This document shows, in pieces, positions 1 through 4,949 of a stretch of 5,180 nucleotides of DNA (positions are counted from its first letter, which is position 1; each line of letters opens with the position of its first letter). This stretch comes from JBPRGH01 sp051418055 (lineage in GTDB: Bacteria; Bacteroidota; Bacteroidia; Cytophagales; Cyclobacteriaceae): NCBI GenBank assembly GCA_051418055.1, contig JBPRGH010000131.1, positions 1 through 5,180 of the forward strand. Reading direction: 5' to 3'. Under the pieces are notes generated by a model. It saw nothing but the letters and a program-made list of their open reading frames with translations, searched no databases and was not told the DNA's origin. Both the position numbers and the translations under genes were made by a program.

Positions 1-137
1 CAACAAACTTCAGAAGCTGGAAAGGTGCTCAGAACTTCACGATCATACGATCGGTCATAGATACCGCGATAAAACAAAGTTTAGATCCGTTTAAAGTGCT
101 ATTTTATCCAGAGTTGGTACTGAATTCACCTGAATAG

Positions 138-746
138 TTACAAAGTTATAAAATAAACCCTGTTTTGAATATCCATCACTTGCCAGTCAACCAACTCATG
201 CAATTCCGGCGACAATTTCTTGAAGTTCGATCCGTCAATGCCACTAATGTACAGGGATTCAATGTCGCTGTCATTAAGCTTACTGTCATTATTGGTGTCT
301 TTGTCAGTTATACTGTAAATAAGTATTTGCTTTTTCGATGAGTTAAAAATTGAGCGAAGAAAAGTAAATGACCTTATTTTTATTTCCTTTTCCGTTAATG
401 CGTCAAAATTACTGGAGTCAATATGCTGAAATTTTAAATTGTCAAGCTTGCCAGAAACAGAAAAGCCACTCCTGTAGGCAACAGCAAGTCCGCTGGAACC
501 TGAATTGTAGGAACTCACATAAATTTTGGAGGCTCCTTTCACGGGTGTGTATTGTCCGATGGGATGTATCAGATAAGTTGTGCTGTCAAAGTGGATTGGG
601 AGCCCGGCTAGAGTGATTCCTGCCGTATCGACCAGTGAATTGTTTTCTGAAGTTTCAGTTGGGCCTTTATAAACGATTTTTGGTTTTGTATCAGAGCATG
701 CTGTCAAAAGTCCAAAGAGAAATGTTATTATTAAAATTTGTCTCAT
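138..746 (-). CDS. Lipoprotein with EF-hand-like calcium loop, unknown function, possibly 3'-truncated
   Basis: The 202-residue product starts with a short type II signal peptide (residues 1-16) ending in the lipobox LTAC, so Cys17 would be lipidated and the protein anchored in a membrane. Residues 150-161 (DTNNDSKLNDSD) fit a calcium-binding EF-hand loop with D150, N152, D154 and D161, followed by SLYISGIDGSNFKKL. I recall Bacteroidota lipoproteins of unknown function that combine this loop with an 'SLYIS.IDG' stretch, and these often carry a second loop near the C-terminus. Here the frame stops right after VYFITL, where the second loop would begin; a shifted frame just downstream reads NYSGEF, which resembles part of such a loop. 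A frameshift or truncation is thus possible. The ATG at 744-746 is preceded by the purine-rich AAGAAG. The gene is less AT-rich than the three genes upstream on this strand. Membrane anchoring is inferred from the lipobox; no reaction or partner can be named. Confidence 0.75.
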   Translation of the reverse strand: MRQILIITFLFGLLTACSDTKPKIVYKGPTETSENNSLVDTAGITLAGLPIHFDSTTYLIHPIGQYTPVKGASKIYVSSYNSGSSGLAVAYRSGFSVSGKLDNLKFQHIDSSNFDALTEKEIKIRSFTFLRSIFNSSKKQILIYSITDKDTNNDSKLNDSDIESLYISGIDGSNFKKLSPELHELVDWQVMDIQNRVYFITL

Positions 747-880
747 CTTCTTGCTGTTTTAAATTTGTGGGAAGGGTCTCGTGTATGATTAGTAGGGGAT
801 TTCTGCTCACAAACCTTTCGGTTTTGCACTGACCTTAGTTTTATGCTTATACTTTTTTTTATCACTTAAACCGGTATTAC
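747..880 (-). promoter_or_regulatory. Leader/intergenic stretch upstream of the EF-hand lipoprotein gene, with a small hairpin
   Basis: This stretch of about 130 bases has no coding frame that I can support. On the minus strand it holds a run of eight A's (plus-strand T's at about 853-860) and a small perfect hairpin, AAACC-GAAA-GGTTT, with a GNRA-type tetraloop (plus positions about 816-829). I did not find a clear Bacteroidota promoter of the TTTG / TAnnTTTG type, although a TTTG directly follows the hairpin on the minus strand. The hairpin has only five pairs and no T-run follows it, so I do not call it a terminator. The 134 bases may include the 5' untranslated region of the lipoprotein gene and the remainder of the recombination site that begins at 881. 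Confidence 0.3.
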
Positions 881-902
881 TTATACACCGTGTTATGTGT
901 GG
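880..902 (-). other. attC-like half-site (inverse core site) downstream of the 908-1777 gene
   Basis: On the minus strand, starting six bases past the stop codon, the sequence reads CACACATAACACGGTGTATA. The first ten bases are the reverse complement, with one mismatch, of GTTATGTATG, the ten bases at the start of this cargo unit (plus 1794-1803). The TTATACA at 881-887 (plus strand) also matches the arm TTTATACA that precedes the core in the 1800-1844 junction. This pairing is the relation between the inverse core site and core site in integron cassettes. A short imperfect hairpin (CGGTGT ... ATACCG on minus) overlaps it. The complementary right arm of a full attC is not visible, so this is called a half-site. 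Confidence 0.45.
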
Positions 903-907
903 TAAAT

Positions 908-1777
908 TCATTCTTGAGTGCCATTTAGTTTGCGTAAAATTTCATAGTTATCTTTTATCCAATTCTGTGACTTTTTCGTTTTTGTATTGTTGTTTTTTAG
1001 CTTTTCCTTTAGAATGTTATAAGCTTTAAGTGCTTCTTCTTCTGTATAGAAGTAACTATACCAATCTTCATCAATTTGATCCTTGCTAACAATACCTATT
1101 GCACTTTGATATACTCTCAATATTCCCTTTGAATGCTTATTAGTGAAGCTTCTTTTATTTTCATTATCTAAAGATGCCTTGAAAAGTAATTCGTAATGCT
1201 TTAAGTAGTTGTGGACCTTTAATTCAATTTTTGAATCACTAATTTTTTTCTTTGCTCTTATTCGCCATAAGTTGTTAGATGGGTAGTTTGGATCTTCTTT
1301 ATAGTTAGTTGTTAAATTAGAGTGTTTTTTGAATGTCATTTCTGCAAATCCAATATCATCTATTAGTTTGAGAAGCGTATCGTTCTCGCTTTCTATCAGT
1401 TTAATAGTCTCGCCTCCATGATACATACTTCCTGTTTTTGGAATTAGTAGTTCTTCGCTATTATTATATATCCATACTATTGAATCGAGTTCTGTTTTAA
1501 AGCTAATAGAACCTCTACCATCTGGAAAAATTGAGATATAATAATCTTTATCATAACCTATCGGATATTTTCTCACCATTTCTTCATGCTCTTTATCCCT
1601 GTAGTTATGGTCTATTTTTACTCGCTTCCAAATAGCGAAAATTGCATCTTCATTTTCAAGCGGAAGGACTTTCTCTGAATTGGCTGTTATTTGAGAATTA
1701 CATGAATTTAATACCACTGTGCAAACAATTAGTTTCAAGAACAAAAAGTGGTAGTATTTGATCAACTTATAATTCAT
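908..1777 (-). CDS. Lipoprotein of unknown function, cargo gene of the left unit
   Basis: The product has 289 residues. A hydrophobic segment (about 11-22) follows a basic N-terminus with several lysines, and LNSC gives a lipobox with Cys26, so export and lipid anchoring are likely. Residues about 45-150 look like a beta-rich domain (IWKRVKI, YYISIFPDGRGSISF, WIYNNSEELLI, GFAEMTF), which could be lipocalin-like, though this is only a guess from the strand pattern. Residues about 168-262 begin NNLWRIRAKKK and end WYSYFYTEEEALKAYNILKEKL; I recall this as a conserved but unnamed domain in flavobacterial hypothetical proteins. The start codon lies 22 bases after the end of the conserved integrase-tail junction, behind an A-rich stretch, so transcription may come from inside that junction. 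The gene is AT-rich, unlike the integrase remnant upstream. It is probably the single gene of a captured unit bounded by the inverted sites at 880-902 and 1794-1817. Confidence 0.8.
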   Translation of the reverse strand: MNYKLIKYYHFLFLKLIVCTVVLNSCNSQITANSEKVLPLENEDAIFAIWKRVKIDHNYRDKEHEEMVRKYPIGYDKDYYISIFPDGRGSISFKTELDSIVWIYNNSEELLIPKTGSMYHGGETIKLIESENDTLLKLIDDIGFAEMTFKKHSNLTTNYKEDPNYPSNNLWRIRAKKKISDSKIELKVHNYLKHYELLFKASLDNENKRSFTNKHSKGILRVYQSAIGIVSKDQIDEDWYSYFYTEEEALKAYNILKEKLKNNNTKTKKSQNWIKDNYEILRKLNGTQE

Positions 1778-1793
1778 AGATTAATTTTCTTAT

Positions 1794-1817
1794 CATACAT
1801 AACTACTGTATAAACCC
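1794..1817 (-). other. attC/attI-like core site at the start of the left cargo unit
   Basis: On the minus strand this site reads TTTATACAGTA followed by GTTATGTATG. The bases up to and including GTTA are shared with the second copy at 4575-4592; the bases after GTTA are specific to this cargo and recur inverted after its gene (892-901). The switch from shared to specific sequence inside GTTA resembles the G/TT crossover of integron core sites. The site sits 17 bases upstream of the start codon of the lipoprotein gene at 908-1777. Confidence 0.5.
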
Positions 1818-1844
1818 AATTGCGTTTATTTCACCTATACCAAA
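1800..1844 (-). repeat. Conserved integrase-downstream junction, copy 1 (attI-like), with 20-bp palindrome
   Basis: These 45 non-coding bases lie between the stop codon of the integrase remnant and the cargo. They are identical to 4575-4619, and the identity continues for 29 more bases into the integrase tail (1800-1873 against 4575-4648, 74 bases without a difference). Inside lies ATAAACCCAATTGCGTTTAT (1810-1829): arms ATAAAC and GTTTAT around a central CAATTG, 18 of 20 positions symmetric. Inverted arms around a short spacer of 6-8 bases are the usual core-site layout of tyrosine recombinases, so this is a candidate binding site. A promoter for the cargo could also reside here, but no clear -33/-7 pair was found. 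Confidence 0.65.
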
Positions 1845-2225
1845 TTACGAATTCTCCATGAAATCAAGCGGGCTGGACAGGTTTTTACTATTCACTTCCG
1901 CTACATGAGTTTTGATCTCTGTCGTTTTGGAGGAATTGTGGCCCAATAAGAGCTGAATATGCCTCAGGTTGGTCCCATTCTCTAATAAATATGTCGCAAA
2001 GGAATGCCGCAAACTGGTAAGCGTCAGATTTCTTTTTATACCCGCCTTCTTCAGGGCGCTTTTGAAAATGTACAGCGCCAAAGTAGAACTATAGAGCGCG
2101 CCTTTCTGACCTTCAAATAGAAAATCCTTTGGCTTATATTGTGCGAACTACTATCGAAGTAGTTTCACCAGCAGAGGAGACAATACAGTTTGGATGTCCT
2201 TATTCCCTTTCGCATTTCTCACGTG
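1845..2225 (-). pseudogene. Tyrosine recombinase (integrase) C-terminal remnant, copy 1
   Basis: About 126 codons of the catalytic domain can be followed in one frame. In order they show HVRNAKGNKD (the beta-hairpin with the expected lysine), VLSPLLVKLLR, YKPKDFLFEGQKG, ALKKAGIKRN, SLRHSFATYLLENGTNLRHIQ, LLGHNSSKTTEI and SSPLDFMENS. The family makes and breaks DNA phosphodiester bonds through a catalytic tyrosine. Two tandem in-frame TAG codons (2148-2153) interrupt the frame, replacing what is usually a residue pair in 'LLR..F..YKPK'. The nucleophile is also gone: the usual TTEIYTHV reads TTEIKTHV. The histidine expected three residues before the motif arginine reads T. An open frame starting at TTG 2079-2081 exists, but it begins mid-domain and is not a real start. 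Homology ends near 2225, where the N-terminal and core-binding parts are missing. The remnant is clearly less AT-rich than the cargo genes. Confidence 0.85.
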
Positions 2226-2232
2226 CTGTGGT

Positions 2233-2293
2233 ATAACCAGTAAGCTGCTTTAGAAAAGTCGCAGTAGATTTTTACACATATCAAAACGCGACG
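2233..2293 (-). repeat. 61-bp repeat upstream of integrase remnant, copy 1
   Basis: This segment aligns without gaps to 4889-4949, with 9 differences by eye (about 85% identical). In both places it lies between an integrase remnant and a REP-like stretch, but the gap to the remnant differs: about 7 bases here, about 100 bases at the other copy. One minus frame reads KSTATFLKQLTG here and KSTTTFLNQLTG there, while the minus strand also starts ATG..AAAAATCTACT in both copies with a stop after ten codons. Whether it is the decayed end of a coding sequence or a non-coding part of the mobile module cannot be decided. I do not recognise the family. Confidence 0.6.
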
Positions 2294-2335
2294 ATGGAGC
2301 ATAGCCAAAGCTCGTGACTGAGGAGCAACGATAAT
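2291..2335. repeat. REP-like imperfect inverted repeats
   Basis: The stretch contains GAGC ATAGCCAAA GCTC (a four-base inverted repeat around 2297-2313) and a following CTGAGGAGC. It occupies the same place relative to the 61-bp repeat as the more typical Bacteroidota REP-like sequence at 4949-5038, and both start with GCGACG. It looks like a decayed or divergent member of such repeats. Support is weak and comes mainly from position. Confidence 0.3.
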
Positions 2336-2356
2336 TACGCGCATATTTTATATTTA

Positions 2357-2377
2357 AGCCATTTTTTCAAAATGGCT
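2357..2377 (-). terminator. Perfect 9-bp hairpin downstream of the 2416-3339 gene, possible terminator
   Basis: AGCCATTTT and AAAATGGCT (2357-2365 and 2369-2377) form a perfect nine-pair stem around a three-base loop. It starts 38 bases past the stop codon of the lipoprotein gene in the direction of transcription and is followed on the minus strand by the AT-rich TTAAATATAAAATATG. There is no clean T-run, so intrinsic termination is plausible but not certain. It would close the transcript of the two cargo genes upstream. Confidence 0.45.
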
Positions 2378-2415
2378 GTTGCCGCAAAAGGATAGTATGC
2401 GGAGGTACCCTTTTA

Positions 2416-3339
2416 TTAGTTCAAAATTTTGATAATATAGAATGGGGGATTTGGAAGATTTGTGAAAATTCTCTTGCTAAGGTCTAAGTCGTCTCTTCGA
2501 TTTCGAATTATTTTATTGTATTCCTTTTCTTTATTTTTACTATAAAAGTCCATACCAAAATTTGGTAGCCCTTTATATCGCGTTAATCCTAAACTTTCAA
2601 ACTCATTTCTAAGATTTTCAGACAATAAATCAAATTGATCTAATGCCAATTGATTGTAGTAGTATGGGTTATCTGGTCCTCTATGATTAAACAATGCGTC
2701 AAAAATTATGATAGCATAATCCAAAGCAGTTTCTAAATTATCATGAACTAGCTCAAACGCCTCGAACTCTCTTTCGTAAGTACTTAATATATCTACTAAA
2801 AGTGGATAGTCAGTTTGAGATGTAAAATCCCAATATTCTTTATTTGGAGTAATTATATATTTTTGTTCCATAGTAGGCAACACTTCGAATTCCTCAACTA
2901 AATCTATCTTAAGTTCTTTGTAAAGTTGGGAATATTGTGCCTCTGTTAGCTCTCCTGGCCAATTATTAATAATATCTACCAAATTATTTTTATTAATATT
3001 CAATATTTCAGCCCCTCTTTGCAAGACTTCCTTATCTAAATAATGATGTGGTAGATCTTCGTAATAATACTTATTCCATTTTTGTTGAATATACTTAGGA
3101 ATTTCAGATTTTGAGACTAATTCAAGAATAAGTCCTTTAGAATTTAACTCTACAATTAAGTCTTCCTCTAGAAATGTATATTTAGGAGAAATGTAATGAG
3201 TGGCATGTATTTCTTTATAAAAGGCATTTCCAACTTTATTAGATCCACTTTGTGTTACCTTATGGCTTTTACATGAAAAAATTAATAAAATTGGGATTAA
3301 GTACATTTGATATCTCATAATTTTATTTCTATGTTGCAT
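2416..3339 (-). CDS. Lipoprotein of unknown function, second cargo gene of the right unit
   Basis: The product has 307 residues from the first ATG; an internal ATG at codon 8 (3316-3318) gives a more usual short signal peptide, MRYQMYLIPILLIFSC, and is the better start. The lipobox IFSC places the lipidated cysteine at residue 23 (16 from the second start). The rest has no motif I recognise: residues about 45-80 look like beta strands (YISPKYTFLEEDLIVELNS), 100-155 are helical and charged, and 185-250 are rich in acidic and aromatic residues (YEREFEAFELVHDN, FDALFNHRGPDNPYYYNQ). It follows the DUF6985-like gene on the same strand after 81 bases with no visible terminator, so the two may be co-transcribed. 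Very AT-rich, like its upstream neighbour. It lacks its own core site at the 5' side. Membrane location is inferred from the lipobox only. Confidence 0.78.
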   Translation of the reverse strand: MQHRNKIMRYQMYLIPILLIFSCKSHKVTQSGSNKVGNAFYKEIHATHYISPKYTFLEEDLIVELNSKGLILELVSKSEIPKYIQQKWNKYYYEDLPHHYLDKEVLQRGAEILNINKNNLVDIINNWPGELTEAQYSQLYKELKIDLVEEFEVLPTMEQKYIITPNKEYWDFTSQTDYPLLVDILSTYEREFEAFELVHDNLETALDYAIIIFDALFNHRGPDNPYYYNQLALDQFDLLSENLRNEFESLGLTRYKGLPNFGMDFYSKNKEKEYNKIIRNRRDDLDLSKRIFTNLPNPPFYIIKILN

Positions 3340-3384
3340 AAAGATGAGTACTAGTGACGTACCTAGCTTTCACTGGACTTGTCA

Positions 3385-3406
3385 GTTAAATACATTGTTA
3401 GCCACA
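3385..3406 (-). other. attC-like half-site (inverse core site) downstream of the DUF6985-like gene
   Basis: On the minus strand, 15 bases past the stop codon, the sequence reads TGTGGCTAACAATGTATTTAA. GTGGCTAAC is the reverse complement, with one mismatch in nine, of GTTAGTCAC, which starts this cargo unit (plus 4570-4578). The arm TACATT-GTTAG, seen on the plus strand, parallels the arm at 880-902 and the junction arm TATACAGTA-GTTA. From memory, 'CTAACAATGTAT' style sequences are frequent at the ends of accessory genes in Bacteroidota, but this was not checked. The matching right arm of a full attC is not found before the next gene. Confidence 0.45.
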
Positions 3407-3420
3407 TTTCTTATTTTATT

Positions 3421-4560
3421 TTAATTTGCTTTTACAATACTCATCACTTCTTTTGTAACCAAATCTTTTAAATTTTCATCATCAATTCTTCTTATTCTAA
3501 AAAAAGAATTACGATTAAATTTATCCTCCAAATAAGGATTTAAGCCATTATTCAATAGATATTTCAACCTCTTTTTAATTTTATTTATTTCATCTCCATT
3601 ACTTATTGCTTTAACTAGGTTATTTATTGTCTCATAAAAAAAAGAAGATTGAGCTACCTTTTCATTAAGGTCGTAATTTTGTTCTAATAACACCTCTGTT
3701 AAGTCAAATCTATCTTTATTCAATGCATTCATGAATGCAGTATATTTGTATTCAGGGTTTTGTTTAATGAAGTATTGTGTCAAAAATTCACGTTCCTCTC
3801 TAATTGCCATTCCTAAAATCCGTGAGGCAATTGGTTCTTTGGGTATTATTCCTGTTTCAAATGCTTTAATTAATTCATTGTCCTTTTTTGCATGAAAAAG
3901 CCCATAAGGATAATACTGATTTTGGTCGCTTTGCCAAGGTTTTAACTTCCCATATTTCGGATGCGGTTCTGTTAGGATCAGGTTTCTTTGATTATAATCC
4001 TTAACAGCTTTCTTCTGATAGGATTCATAGTCTATTCCCTTATGTTCACATACTTTTTCATCTTCCCAATCTTCTCCATGGTCAATAACTGTATCTTTAT
4101 AAAATGTAATTTTAATGCCATGTTCATAATCTAAGCAAGTATTACAATCAAAAATGTAATATGCGAAATCTTTATAGTCAATTCTTTTAATTATTATTCT
4201 GTTTATACCGTACAACTTATTTAAGCTTTCAACATCATCAAGTTTTGGATAACATTCTGGATATTCACTTTCCCTCACACTAATTTTATAATGAGGATAA
4301 ATCGTTTCTTTACTGTACTTCAATAAGCTTTTCAAGATCTTGGTCTGATTACCCATATCTAAAAGAAAGTTTATTGTGTTAATTTGGTAGATTTCTGGGT
4401 CAGGATTTGAATTGCGTTCATCAAATATTTCGACCATAAACAAACCTTCACTTGGTTTATTACTTCCTCTTGTGTATTCTGAATTATTCAACACCTTGAA
4501 TTTATCAAGCTTTAATTCAAATTCCCAATCTCCATTAAATTTGAATACTAAGTTTTTCAT
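3421..4560 (-). CDS. DUF6985-like protein with degenerate ankyrin-like C-terminus, first cargo gene of the right unit
   Basis: The product has 379 residues, no signal peptide and no membrane segment, so it is probably cytoplasmic. The N-terminal half (about 1-190) resembles DUF6985: a start of the kind 'F..DWEFEL.L', a central region of the form INTINFLLDMGNQTKILKSLL, then LYGINRIIIKRI, and the signature DCNTCLDYEHGIKITFYKD (138-156), where D144, E146, H147 and G148 match the usual 'W-D-x-EHG' motif, though the tryptophan is leucine. The C-terminal part (about 215-355) has helix pairs like LFHAKKDNELIKAFETG, AFMNALNKDRFDLTEVLLEQ and RLKYLLNNGLNPYLEDK, typical of degenerate ankyrin repeats used for protein binding. 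Such proteins often accompany polymorphic toxin or immunity loci, so an immunity-like role is possible but is inference; no toxin partner is visible here. It starts 14 bases after the conserved junction and is very AT-rich, in contrast with the integrase remnant. Confidence 0.8.
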   Translation of the reverse strand: MKNLVFKFNGDWEFELKLDKFKVLNNSEYTRGSNKPSEGLFMVEIFDERNSNPDPEIYQINTINFLLDMGNQTKILKSLLKYSKETIYPHYKISVRESEYPECYPKLDDVESLNKLYGINRIIIKRIDYKDFAYYIFDCNTCLDYEHGIKITFYKDTVIDHGEDWEDEKVCEHKGIDYESYQKKAVKDYNQRNLILTEPHPKYGKLKPWQSDQNQYYPYGLFHAKKDNELIKAFETGIIPKEPIASRILGMAIREEREFLTQYFIKQNPEYKYTAFMNALNKDRFDLTEVLLEQNYDLNEKVAQSSFFYETINNLVKAISNGDEINKIKKRLKYLLNNGLNPYLEDKFNRNSFFRIRRIDDENLKDLVTKEVMSIVKAN

Positions 4561-4569
4561 TTTTTAATT

Positions 4570-4592
4570 GTGACTAACTACTGTATAAACCC
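4570..4592 (-). other. attC/attI-like core site at the start of the right cargo unit
   Basis: On the minus strand this reads TTTATACAGTA followed by GTTAGTCAC. The part up to GTTA is identical to copy 1 (1800-1817). The bases after GTTA are specific to this cargo and recur inverted at 3397-3405, just after the first cargo gene. The core lies 9 bases upstream of the ATG of the DUF6985-like gene. It mirrors the arrangement at 1794-1817. Confidence 0.5.
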
Positions 4593-4619
4593 AATTGCGT
4601 TTATTTCACCTATACCAAA
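4575..4619 (-). repeat. Conserved integrase-downstream junction, copy 2 (attI-like)
   Basis: This is base-for-base identical to 1800-1844, including the near-palindrome ATAAACCCAATTGCGTTTAT at 4585-4604. Identity runs on into the integrase tail to 4648. Beyond that point the two integrase tails differ at roughly 20 of 130 positions, so the junction is much better conserved than the neighbouring coding sequence. It ends at the GTTA core where the cargo begins. Confidence 0.65.
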
Positions 4620-4783
4620 TTACGAATTCTCCATGAAATCAAGCGGGCGGGAAAGATTTTTATATTCACTTCCGCTACATGATTGTAGATCTCTGTCGTT
4701 TTGGAGGAATTGTGGCCCAGCAACACTTGAATGTGCCTGAGGTTGGTCCCATTCTCCAAGAAATGGGCTGCAAAAGAATGGCG
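4620..4783 (-). pseudogene. Tyrosine recombinase (integrase) C-terminal remnant, copy 2, frameshifted
   Basis: Only about 54 codons remain. Reading the minus strand from 4783, one frame gives RHSFAAHFLENGTNLRHIQ, then VLLGHNSSKTTEIYNHVAEVN, and after a one-base deletion near 4662 the terminal SRPLDFMENS appears in another frame. The motif arginine, the LGH motif and the catalytic tyrosine (TTEIY) are kept here, unlike in copy 1, but the rest of the protein is absent and the frame is broken, so it cannot be active. An open frame crosses the region in the wrong phase for most of its length and should not be annotated as a protein. The remnant is truncated at a different point from copy 1, so the two copies decayed separately. 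Confidence 0.85.
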
Positions 4784-4888
4784 GTCTATTTCTCATTACC
4801 AAGGTGTGTAAACGTATACTACCGTAAACCACCACTAAATTGAACCCAAACCCGACTTTGCAGCCGCTTAAACTTTTGCTCTAGTGCT
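4784..4888. other. Unassigned spacer between integrase remnant and 61-bp repeat
   Basis: These 105 bases have no counterpart between the integrase remnant and the 61-bp repeat of copy 1, where the gap is only about 7 bases. The stretch holds a direct repeat GTAAAC (about 4806 and 4822) around ATACTACC. I see no convincing coding frame or integrase homology in it. It may be foreign sequence that replaced the middle part of the integrase gene. Confidence 0.3.
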
Positions 4889-4949
4889 ATTACCAGTAAG
4901 TTGATTTAGAAAAGTCGTAGTAGATTTTTGCTCATACCAAGGCGCGACG
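4889..4949 (-). repeat. 61-bp repeat upstream of integrase remnant, copy 2
   Basis: Gapless match to 2233-2293 with 9 differences by eye. It ends at GCGACG, where the REP-like sequence starts. In one minus frame it reads KSTTTFLNQLTGN. Its conservation next to both integrase remnants suggests that it belongs to the same repeated module, though the distance to the remnant is different in the two copies. Confidence 0.6.

Noticed and set aside
2..94. A 30-codon plus-strand frame open from the left edge (ends at a TAA at 92-94)
   Set aside because: Too short to judge, and a minus-strand frame overlaps the same bases (open to the edge from about position 78); neither has independent support.
816..829. 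The AAACC-GAAA-GGTTT hairpin as an intrinsic terminator
   Set aside because: It has only five pairs and no T-run follows it on either strand in a way that fits termination of a neighbouring gene.
368..832. Two plus-strand open frames (368-616 and 635-832)
   Set aside because: They lie antisense to the EF-hand lipoprotein gene and its leader, have unusual composition rich in C, Q and L, and no recognisable start context; the minus-strand gene explains the region better.
1845..2081. A complete 78-residue protein starting at TTG 2079-2081
   Set aside because: The integrase homology continues in frame upstream of this TTG through two TAG codons to about 2225, so this is the end of a broken gene and not a small intact recombinase.
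1800..4648. A canonical class-type integron with intI and full attC sites
   Set aside because: The integrase tail does not show IntI-specific features that I can see, its 3' end rather than 5' end faces the cargo, and only single arms of attC-like sites are visible; I report it as integron-like only.
4620..4835. A 71-residue minus-strand protein
   Set aside because: Only its last residues are in the integrase phase; the rest reads the integrase remnant out of frame after a one-base deletion and then runs into unrelated spacer.
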